A stretch of 33,460 bases of DNA from Planctomycetota bacterium (lineage in GTDB: Bacteria > Planctomycetota > Phycisphaerae > Sedimentisphaerales > Anaerohalosphaeraceae), in contig JAGLHQ010000258.1 in assembly GCA_023143375.1 (NCBI GenBank), forward strand, positions 1 through 33,460, written 5' to 3'. Of this stretch, positions 27,045-33,460 are shown piece after piece (the first letter of the stretch is position 1; each line of letters starts with the position of its first letter). The notes beneath the pieces were generated by a model. It saw nothing but the letters and a program-made list of their open reading frames with translations, made no database searches and was not told where the DNA came from. A program made the translations under genes and the position numbers.

Positions 27045-27200
27045 ATGTCCTATGAACATGGTATCACTGCAATAAATCTGGAAATGACAGATCGTGTACC
27101 TCGCACTGAATACAGTGTTGAGAGGCACGGCAAAACACATGTTTTCATCGGCAATGTTCTTTATTATAATCAAGCGTACAAAGAACTGAGCAAAAGATAA
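27045..27200 (+). pseudogene. uroporphyrinogen-decarboxylase-like N-terminal remnant
   Basis: This is a 51-codon frame starting at an ATG with GGAG eight bases upstream (the in-frame codons back to 26943 are not expected to be used). The first 28 residues, including AINLEMTDRVPRTEYSVERH, match the opening of the URO-D-like (methyltransferase-related) family, where DRVPR-type motifs are conserved. After that the similarity ends and a stop follows; full members are about 340-400 residues. It lies entirely between the two outward promoters. It is probably the stump of a gene deleted when the promoters were rearranged; a functional micro-protein is possible but unsupported. Confidence 0.5.
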
Positions 27201-27249
27201 CAGAGGCCTATTAATAAATCTCATTAATCTTTACATCACCAAACAAACG

Positions 27250-27312
27250 CCGTGTAATGAGGGCGACAAGACGCTAAATGAGGTTTTAATTTTTGCGGCA
27301 TTTTCATACAAT
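27250..27312 (+). promoter_or_regulatory. tandem-half-site operator and promoter of the SGNH/sulfatase/GH2 operon
   Basis: The distal half-site is CCGT-N5-GAGGGC (27250-27264) and the proximal one is ACGC-N5-GAGGTT (27271-27285), 21 bp apart. After 21 bp comes TACAAT as -10 (27307-27312). The ATG at 27348 is 35 bases downstream. It is the only rightward member of the six. Confidence 0.75.
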
Positions 27313-27314
27313 AA
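27272..27314 (+). repeat. right arm of the inverted promoter repeat
   Basis: Matches the minus strand of 26895-26937 with three mismatches in 43 bases. Upstream of it the two arms still share the half-site positions but diverge elsewhere, which suggests selection on the operator bases. Confidence 0.85.
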
Positions 27315-27347
27315 AGGATTGAAGCAAGATTAATTTCAGGAAAGACT

Positions 27348-28763
27348 ATGCGTATTTTGAAGCTATTTCTAGTAGCCGTTATTTTTGCGATCACTTCGAT
27401 CGCACAAGCCGCTGCCCCTGCGTTTGAAAAGGGAGACAGGGTAACCTTTATCGGCGATTCGATAACACATGCCGGCAGCTACCACTCTAACATTTACATG
27501 TTTTATGCCACCCGGTTTCCGGATCGCCCCTTCAAATACTATAACTGCGGCATTTCTGGCGACACAGCCCAAGGGACCAATAAGCGGTTCAAAACTGATA
27601 TCGCCGCACACCAACCCAACGTCGCGACTATCATGCTAGGAATGAACGATGCATGGGCGTGGTGCTTCACAGAAGACGAACCGACAGAAGCAATGCTTAA
27701 AGGAAGACAACTGTCCTACGATCTCTATACCACAGAAATGGACATGCTGGCTGCCTCACTTGCAAAGATAAACACTCGCATCATTTTTATTAAGCCATCG
27801 ATATATGACCAGACCGCTAAACTGGAAAAGGAAAACCTGATCGGCAAAAACGACCAGCTTAGACGCTTTGCTGATTTCATTGAAACGCTGGCTGAGAAAT
27901 ATGACGGCAGCATCGTTGACTTTTACACTATAATGTCCCAGATAAACAAAAGGATCCAGAAAGAGGACTCTTCCGCGACGATAGTCGGTCACGACCGGGT
28001 TCACCCAGGCGAGCAGGGCCACTTTATAATGTCCTACGCTTTCCTCAAAGCCCAAGACATGCCGCAACGGGTATCGTCAATTGAACTCAATGCTGATACA
28101 GGTAAGATATTAAAAAGTGAGAACTGTACCATAGAGCTCAAACGCAAAATATCTCCCGACCGGATCGCTTTCACATGCACAGAAAATGCATTACCGTTCC
28201 CAACAACCAAGGAACAGGCAAAAGCGTTACAATTGGTCCCGTTCCAAGATGAGTTCAATCAGCAGTTAGTAAAAATAAACTCTCGAAAGCCGGGCCTCTA
28301 TGAACTGAAGATCGATAATAAAAGCATTGGAACTTATTCATCAGATGAACTGGCGACTGGTATTAATCTGTCAGACAACCGTTCAACCCCACAATATCAG
28401 CAGGCCCTCGAAGTCAAAACCGTCAATAACCAACGGCTTGCAGTGATCAGTAAACTGAGATCCATCGCACTTGTCCGCTATACTATGATAAGCAAACTTG
28501 ACCCTCACCCTCACGTTCCGGAAGATGATATGGAGGCCCTGGAGGCGGCCTTGAATGCTCAGGTCGAAAAGTCTAAAGGTCAACCTTGGTATGATTATCT
28601 GAAAAGCCAAGCTGAAACCTTTCTGGAATTTGTTCCCCAGGAAGATAACCTGAGAGCCCAGGAAGAATCTTTATTAACAAAAACATGGACCATCAATCAA
28701 CCAAAACCTCATCACTGGACACTTACACCGGTTGATGATAAAGTACAAATAGAACCATTATAA
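27348..28763 (+). CDS. secreted SGNH/GDSL hydrolase with C-terminal extension
   Basis: This 471-residue exported hydrolase has a signal peptide at 1-22 (LFLVAVIFAITSIAQAA). All four SGNH blocks are present: nucleophile Ser38 in FIGDSITHAG, Gly71 in GISGDTAQG, Asn100 in LGMNDAW, and Asp216/His219 in GHDRVHPGEQGH. The domain ends at about 235; a further 235 residues, probably all-beta then helical, follow and are common in this SGNH subfamily. The family includes carbohydrate acetyl-esterases and phospho- or lipo-esterases, so in this island removal of acyl groups from the polysaccharide is plausible but not shown. It is the first gene of the rightward operon, 35 bases behind the -10 box. ATG with AGGAAAG ribosome site. 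Confidence 0.85.
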   Translation: MRILKLFLVAVIFAITSIAQAAAPAFEKGDRVTFIGDSITHAGSYHSNIYMFYATRFPDRPFKYYNCGISGDTAQGTNKRFKTDIAAHQPNVATIMLGMNDAWAWCFTEDEPTEAMLKGRQLSYDLYTTEMDMLAASLAKINTRIIFIKPSIYDQTAKLEKENLIGKNDQLRRFADFIETLAEKYDGSIVDFYTIMSQINKRIQKEDSSATIVGHDRVHPGEQGHFIMSYAFLKAQDMPQRVSSIELNADTGKILKSENCTIELKRKISPDRIAFTCTENALPFPTTKEQAKALQLVPFQDEFNQQLVKINSRKPGLYELKIDNKSIGTYSSDELATGINLSDNRSTPQYQQALEVKTVNNQRLAVISKLRSIALVRYTMISKLDPHPHVPEDDMEALEAALNAQVEKSKGQPWYDYLKSQAETFLEFVPQEDNLRAQEESLLTKTWTINQPKPHHWTLTPVDDKVQIEPL

Positions 28764-28847
28764 TAACTTGGCGCAAGAAACCTTGAATGACATGGGTTAT
28801 GCATGTATATTGTGATGCAATTGAGATGACATACATTGGAAAATATC

Positions 28848-30398
28848 ATGAATATGAATCGACGTGACTTTTTGAAGAAAACGGCTTTGGCCTCAGCAGC
28901 ACTGTGCGCCCTACCGATTACAGGTTGCGAGCAGAACAGCCCTAAAAAACCTAACATTATTGTAATTCTTGCCGACGACCTTGGCTACGGAGATGTCAGC
29001 TGCTATGGAGCAACCGAAATTAACACTCCCAATTTAGATAAACTTGCCGACAATGGAATTCGTTTTACACAAGGCTACTGTACTTCGGCTACATGCACAC
29101 CATCGCGTTATGGCTTATTAACAGGACAGTACCCATGGAAAAATAAAAGAGCACATATTTTACCCGGCGACGCCCCTCTTATTATGAAACCGGGCATGAC
29201 AACTATTCCATCAATGTTAAAGAAAGGCGGGTATAGCACAGGTGTTGTTGGAAAGTGGCATCTGGGCATGGGAAATGGAAATGTCAATTGGAACAAAACG
29301 GTCTCTCCTGGAGCAAATGATGTTGGTTTTGAATACTCATACTTGTTAGCTGCAACCCAGGACAGAGTACCTACCGTTATCTTAGAAAATCAAAAGGTTG
29401 TTGGTTTAACCGCTGACGATCCTATCGAAGTTAGCTACAAAAAGAATTTTCAAGGGGAACCTACTGGTCGCGATAATCCTGAATTACTTAAACTACACCC
29501 TAGTCACGGCCACGACATGAGTGTTCATAATGGAATATCTCGCATAGGATATCAACGCGGCGGTAAATCTGCATTATGGGTCGATGAAAATTTAGCCGAT
29601 GTTTTTACAAACAAAGCTAAAAAGTATATTAATGATCACAAAGACGATCCTTTCTTCTTATATTTCGCACTGCATCAGCCTCATGTGCCTCGCACACCAC
29701 ATGCTCGTTTTGTTGGTAGATCGGGTATGGGACCGCGTGGAGATGCAATTATTGAAGCAGACTGGTGCGTTGGCGAAATAGTAAAGGAGCTCAAAAAGCT
29801 TAAGCTGGACAAAAACACACTAATTGTATTTAGCAGCGATAACGGACCGGTTGTTGACGACGGTTACAAAGATCAAGCGGTGGAAAAACTTGGAAAGCAT
29901 ACTCCAGCAGGACCGCTTCGCGGTGGAAAATACAGCCTGTTTGATGCCGGCACCCGAGTACCCTTTATTGTAAGCTGGCCCGGAACCATAAAACCGGATA
30001 CATCCGACGCACTTGTTTGCCAGATTGACCTACTCGCATCTTTTGCTAAACTAACAGGTCAAACTGTTACAGAAGGCGCAGATGACAGTAAGGACCTTCT
30101 TGAGGTCTTAACTGGCAAATCAACCAAAGGTCGTCAGCAACTTATTCTCGAAGCGAGGGGCTACACCTGCATGCGAACTACGGATTGGTATTTCATTCCT
30201 CCGCACGGTGGCGCCAGGATAAATAAGCAAGTTAATATTGAACTCGGCAACCTTCCTAAAAATCAACTTTACAATATTAATAATGACATAGGTCAGCTTA
30301 TAAATTTAGCTAAAGATCACCCACAAATTGTTAATGAATTAGAAGCACAATATAAAAAAGTAATGGGCCAGTTTTATAAACCATTCATGAAGAAATAA
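28848..30398 (+). CDS. Tat-exported formylglycine sulfatase (family S1), copy 4
   Basis: This is a 516-residue sulfatase. The start is placed at the ATG at 28848 (MNMNRRDFLKKTALASAALC); a TTG four codons earlier is unlikely. The ribosome site is weak (TTGGAAAA). The signal is Tat-type (NRRDFLKK) ending LPITGC, so it may be a lipoprotein. Motifs: NIIVILADDLGYGDVSCYG (metal site), C83-T-P-S-R followed by YGLLTGQYPWK (formylglycine site), VGKWHLG, IVFSSDNGPV, and GPLRGGKYSLFDAGTRVPFI. The long insertion between VGKWHLG and SSDNG resembles the arylsulfatase A-like subgroup. It is the middle gene of the rightward operon, between the SGNH hydrolase and GH2. Substrate not known. Confidence 0.9.
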   Translation: MNMNRRDFLKKTALASAALCALPITGCEQNSPKKPNIIVILADDLGYGDVSCYGATEINTPNLDKLADNGIRFTQGYCTSATCTPSRYGLLTGQYPWKNKRAHILPGDAPLIMKPGMTTIPSMLKKGGYSTGVVGKWHLGMGNGNVNWNKTVSPGANDVGFEYSYLLAATQDRVPTVILENQKVVGLTADDPIEVSYKKNFQGEPTGRDNPELLKLHPSHGHDMSVHNGISRIGYQRGGKSALWVDENLADVFTNKAKKYINDHKDDPFFLYFALHQPHVPRTPHARFVGRSGMGPRGDAIIEADWCVGEIVKELKKLKLDKNTLIVFSSDNGPVVDDGYKDQAVEKLGKHTPAGPLRGGKYSLFDAGTRVPFIVSWPGTIKPDTSDALVCQIDLLASFAKLTGQTVTEGADDSKDLLEVLTGKSTKGRQQLILEARGYTCMRTTDWYFIPPHGGARINKQVNIELGNLPKNQLYNINNDIGQLINLAKDHPQIVNELEAQYKKVMGQFYKPFMKK

Positions 30399-30452
30399 AT
30401 TTAGATTTGTATTCTCCAGAAGGTTACATTTGAAATATTATAAGGAGTTGTA

Positions 30453-32927
30453 ATGTTTAAGTCTTTATATACTACTGTTGGTATGTTTGTAATTTCATTA
30501 GCGCGTCTAAACGCTGCACCTATACCTGACATTGATTTCAATGACAATTGGCAGTTCCACTATGGCAAAGTTAACGATGGGCAATCATTTGACCTTGACG
30601 ATTCGCATTGGCGTAAAGTTGATCTGCCGCATGATTGGGCGATAGAAGGGCCTTTCGATGTCAAGTATAACGCCAGAACCGGAGGACTCCCGGTACATGG
30701 GACCGGATGGTATCGAAAGTCTTTTGAAGTACCTCCGGAATGGGAAGACAAAAAGATCTCTGTTGAATTTGATGGAGCTATGGCAAATGCGCATGTCTGG
30801 GTAAATGGTAATTTCGTAGGGAATAGACCATATGGCTACATTGGTTTTGAGTTTGACATCACCGATAAAATCGAATTTGGAAAAACTAATGTCATTGCTG
30901 TGCGTTTGACCCCGGAAGACCTGGCAATGAGATGGTATCCTGGTGCTGGATTATATAGAAATGTCAAACTCAAAGTCAAAAACCAACTGCATATCCCGCA
31001 ATGGGGAACTTTTATAACCACTCCTACGGTAACAAAAAAAGAGGCCACCGTAAATATTTCTACAACTATTCGAAATGATTTTAAATCTTCTACCAAGGCA
31101 AAACTTGTTACCTTACTGGTAGATACCAATGGAAAAACAGTCTCTAAGGACTCGCTCGAATTAAAAATTAACAGCCTCAAGTCTAAAAATATCGAGCAGT
31201 CCTTTAGAATTAAATCTCCCAGTTTGTGGGACATCGGAAAACCAAATCTATACAAAGCTGTTAGTCAGGTTTGGATAGGCCGAGATCAAGTCGATAATTA
31301 CGAAACCCAATTTGGCATACGCTCAGTGGTTATTGATCCTCAAGGCGTTTCGATCAATGGCAGAAAAATACGTCTTAAAGGCGTATGTATGCATCATGAC
31401 CTTGGCCCGTTAGGTGCCGCAGTAAACTATCGAGCCACAGAGAGGCAAATGCAGATTATGCAAAGCATGGGTGTAAACTCATTGCGCACCAGCCACAACC
31501 CCCCATCCCCTGAAATGCTTCAGGTATGTGATCGCCTGGGGATTTTGGTTATCGTCGAAGCATTTGATGAGTGGCGAATGGCAAAAGTCCCTAATGGATA
31601 TCACAAATACTTTGACCAATGGCATGAAAAAGATCTTCGCGATATGATCAGAAGGGACCGAAACCATCCATCGGTATTTATGTGGAGCATAGGCAACGAA
31701 ATTCTTGAGCAGGGCCAAAAGGATGGTTGGAAGTTAACCAAGCACCTTACGGAGATTTGTCATCAGGAAGATACTACTAGACCAAACACAATCGGGTTCA
31801 ATTATTACCCGGCTCCCTTTAAGAACAAATTGGCCGATTATGTAGATGTGGTAGGAATGAATTACTGGCCGGTCAAATATGCAGAAATTAAAGAACGCAA
31901 TCCTGATATAATTCTTTATGGTTCAGAGACTTCTTCTCAGACCAGCAGCCGCGGAATCTACCACCTTCCATGGTCACCGGATGAGCAACATGAAACAAAT
32001 CAAGTATCCAGCTACGATGTCATTTCAGGCCCTCCCTGGGCTTATGCGCCGGATATAGAATTTGATTTACAGCAGGCAACCCCCTCTCTTTTAGGGGAAT
32101 ATATATGGACTGGATTTGATTATTTGGGTGAACCAACTCCATATGGCGGCCGCGACAATTCTACTAATGGATATTGGAACGACGACTGGCCCTCCAGGTC
32201 ATCATACTTTGCTCCAGTGGATTTGTGTGGTTTTCCGAAGGACCGTTTCTACCTCTATCAAAGCCAATGGACCGAAGAACCCATGGTACACCTTTTACCG
32301 CACTGGAATTGGGAAGGCAAAGAGGGAGAAAACATCCCCGTGGTGGTCTACACAAATTGCGAGGAGGTTGAGTTATTTGTAAATGGAAAATCCGTCGGCA
32401 AGAAAACCAAAGGAGTCGACACGACCACATTTATTGCTGAGTTTTACAGCTTCAAAAAAGGCCCGTACGAATCAAAATATCGCCTGGCATGGCAAGTACC
32501 CTACGAACCCGGCTCTATTAAAGCTGTAGCATACAAAAATGGTAAAATTGCAGCAACCAAAAAGATCACCACAGCAGGTGCACCAGCAAAAATAGAACTT
32601 ACCGCAGACCGCTCAATAATTAGTGCTGATGGCAAAGATTTGTCCTTTATTACCGCACGCATACTGGATGCTGAAGGAAACTTCTGTCCAATGGCTGACA
32701 ACATGGTAAGTTTTAATGTAAAAGGTAATGCAGATATTATTGCTGTAGGCAACGGCGACCCGACTACGACAACATCTTATCAAGCAGATGAACGAGCCGC
32801 TTTCAATGGAATGTGCCTGGCCATCATCCGTTCCCAAAACACTAAAGAAACCGTCTGCATTACAGCGACTTCGGATAAATTAAAGGCATCTACGATTAAC
32901 ATTCTTTGTCAACAAACGAAACGCTAA
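30453..32927 (+). CDS. secreted GH2 beta-galactosidase-like enzyme
   Basis: This 824-residue GH2 enzyme has a signal peptide at 1-22. Domains: the N-terminal sugar-binding sandwich (about 25-180, WRKVDLPHDWAIEGPF, HVWVNGNFVGNRPYGY), an immunoglobulin-like domain (about 185-290), the TIM barrel (about 295-600, GVCMHHDLGPLGAA, RTSHNPPSPEML), then C-terminal beta domains (about 615-824), including a DUF4982-like and an invasin-like segment. The acid/base is Glu416 in WSIGNE and the nucleophile Glu492 in YGSETSS. GH2 exo-beta-galactosidases occur in porphyran and agar clusters together with GH86; that role fits here, though other GH2 specificities cannot be ruled out. The ribosome site is AAGGAG. 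It is the last gene of the rightward operon; an IS3-type end begins about 6 bases after its stop. Confidence 0.9.
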   Translation: MFKSLYTTVGMFVISLARLNAAPIPDIDFNDNWQFHYGKVNDGQSFDLDDSHWRKVDLPHDWAIEGPFDVKYNARTGGLPVHGTGWYRKSFEVPPEWEDKKISVEFDGAMANAHVWVNGNFVGNRPYGYIGFEFDITDKIEFGKTNVIAVRLTPEDLAMRWYPGAGLYRNVKLKVKNQLHIPQWGTFITTPTVTKKEATVNISTTIRNDFKSSTKAKLVTLLVDTNGKTVSKDSLELKINSLKSKNIEQSFRIKSPSLWDIGKPNLYKAVSQVWIGRDQVDNYETQFGIRSVVIDPQGVSINGRKIRLKGVCMHHDLGPLGAAVNYRATERQMQIMQSMGVNSLRTSHNPPSPEMLQVCDRLGILVIVEAFDEWRMAKVPNGYHKYFDQWHEKDLRDMIRRDRNHPSVFMWSIGNEILEQGQKDGWKLTKHLTEICHQEDTTRPNTIGFNYYPAPFKNKLADYVDVVGMNYWPVKYAEIKERNPDIILYGSETSSQTSSRGIYHLPWSPDEQHETNQVSSYDVISGPPWAYAPDIEFDLQQATPSLLGEYIWTGFDYLGEPTPYGGRDNSTNGYWNDDWPSRSSYFAPVDLCGFPKDRFYLYQSQWTEEPMVHLLPHWNWEGKEGENIPVVVYTNCEEVELFVNGKSVGKKTKGVDTTTFIAEFYSFKKGPYESKYRLAWQVPYEPGSIKAVAYKNGKIAATKKITTAGAPAKIELTADRSIISADGKDLSFITARILDAEGNFCPMADNMVSFNVKGNADIIAVGNGDPTTTTSYQADERAAFNGMCLAIIRSQNTKETVCITATSDKLKASTINILCQQTKR

Positions 32928-32932
32928 ACAGA

Positions 32933-33046
32933 TGGTGGACACTTGTTGAGGGGTTATAACGCCCCAATTTACAAGGAGTGTCCGAAATGGCGAAGCACCG
33001 ATGCTACAGCAAAGAGTTTAAATTGCAAACCTATTACTTCCTATAA
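32933..33046 (+). mobile_element. IS3-family left end and orfA stump
   Basis: The sequence starting TGGTGGACACTTG, a few bases past the GH2 stop, looks like an IS terminus. It leads to a GGAG-preceded ATG at 32987 whose first residues, MAKHRCYSKEFKLQ, match the start of IS3-type orfA proteins. Similarity ends after about 14 residues, and the frame closes at 33044-33046. Only the first few dozen bases of the gene survive. Confidence 0.65.
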
Positions 33047-33199
33047 AACTGATCGCAATAACGTAAAACCAGCGTAAATCACTTTCAAAAAGCTGGGTGT
33101 GTTCATTTAACTGTGTAAACGGTCATAACGATTTTTAGCAGTTTACACTTCTGCCTTGATTTTTAAACTGTCTTTGTCAATACCCCTTTTTTTGAACAG
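33047..33199. other. intergenic scar between two IS3 fragments
   Basis: No gene is seen. A perfect 8-bp inverted repeat, GTGTAAAC at 33113-33120 and GTTTACAC at 33141-33148, is separated by 20 bases. It could be a terminator-like hairpin, a binding site or an IS-related end. The orfA stump to the left and the orfB end to the right are on opposite strands, so they do not come from one simple copy. Confidence 0.4.
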
Positions 33200-33460
33200 T
33201 TATAATTGGAGAGTCTCACACTTACTTAGCTGTTTTTCCCCTTTTGGCCCTTCACCCAGAACCGCAGGGGTGAAAGGGGGAAAACAGCGGGCATACTCAA
33301 CCGGGCTTTTACCGCTTAGCGAGTCATGGCCTCGATCATAATTGTATTCGATCAGCCATTCGCTTGTCAGTTCTCTGACCTGATGCAAACTTGCAAAAGC
33401 GTACATATCTAAAATGTCCTCACGATAGCTGCGATTAAAACGTTCAACGTAACTGTTCTG
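33200..33460 (-). CDS. IS3-family transposase orfB, C-terminal part (runs off window)
   Basis: This is the 3' end of a leftward IS3-type orfB (integrase-like DDE transposase). Read from the window edge it gives [21 protein letters not shown], then [30 protein letters not shown]. This is the region containing the catalytic Glu (the E of VERFN) and the C-terminal Y-N-x-x-R-x-H-x-x-L block. The last 26 residues are atypical for the family and may come from non-element sequence. The 5' part, including the two catalytic Asp residues, lies outside the window. Confidence 0.85.
   Translation of the reverse strand, partial: QNSYVERFNRSYREDILDMYAFASLHQVRELTSEWLIEYNYDRGHDSLSGKSPVEYARCFPPFTPAVLGEGPKGEKQLSKCETLQL

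Larger units (their letters stand above)
26838..27347. other. divergent control region with duplicated promoters
   Basis: These 510 bp separate a leftward sulfatase from a rightward SGNH hydrolase operon. Each outer part carries a near-identical operator/promoter aimed outward. The middle (about 26960-27249) holds a 51-codon reading frame resembling the start of a uroporphyrinogen-decarboxylase-like gene and otherwise AT-rich sequence. Confidence 0.7.

Overview
The window looks like a polysaccharide-utilisation island from a marine planctomycete, most likely class Phycisphaerae (Sedimentisphaerales-like). This is inferred from the mix of traits: several Tat-exported sulfatases, secreted modular enzymes ending in dockerin-like EF-hand pairs, a PEP-CTERM protein, a prepilin-type (FTLIELLVVISIIALL) pseudopilin, an XylR-like AraC/periplasmic-binding regulator, moderate-to-low GC, and no SusC/SusD pair. 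No tRNA, rRNA or CRISPR array was seen.

Layout. Position 1-635 holds unassigned sequence and a 5' remnant of an IS256-family transposase that appears to have cut a small SGNH-hydrolase-like gene (636-914). Leftward genes then run from about 27 kb down to 0.97 kb: a modular GH86 agarase/porphyranase (972-3632), a PEP-CTERM protein (3792-4598), a 1269-residue repeat protein with a dockerin (4890-8699), a pseudopilin-like protein (8786-9685), and a beta-helix/CBM6/FN3/dockerin protein (10048-13329). Next comes a tight six-gene operon transcribed from 24.1 kb to 13.6 kb: beta-helix lipoprotein, Na+/solute symporter, second GH86, GH43/GH117-like beta-propeller, and two sulfatases. An XylR-like regulator (24203-25315, probably starting upstream at an ATT codon) and a third sulfatase (25407-26837) complete the leftward set. 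Rightward from 27.3 kb are an SGNH hydrolase, a fourth sulfatase and a GH2 beta-galactosidase. IS3-family remnants close the window.

How the genes fit together (inference from families). Two GH86 enzymes would cut agar or porphyran chains. Four formylglycine sulfatases would remove sulfate esters, and GH2 and the GH43/GH117-like enzyme would trim galactose or anhydrogalactose ends. The beta-helix proteins and the SGNH hydrolase may remove side groups or other linkages, and the SSS symporter would import the product. A red-algal sulfated galactan is the best-supported substrate, but this is not proven.

Most interesting observation. Six promoters in the window share one unusual architecture: a direct repeat of a half-site, (G/T)CG(T/C)-N5-GAGG, with an exact 21-bp period, whose proximal copy (GAGGTT) lies 21-22 bp upstream of a TAYAAT-like -10 box. 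They precede the PEP-CTERM gene, the pseudopilin/repeat-protein pair, the beta-helix/CBM6 gene, the six-gene operon, sulfatase 3 (with the regulator behind it), and the SGNH/sulfatase/GH2 operon. Tandem half-sites two helical turns apart that abut the -35 region are what an AraC/XylR-type class II activator would use, and such a regulator is encoded inside the cluster. The window therefore appears to hold one coherent regulon with a readable operator code.
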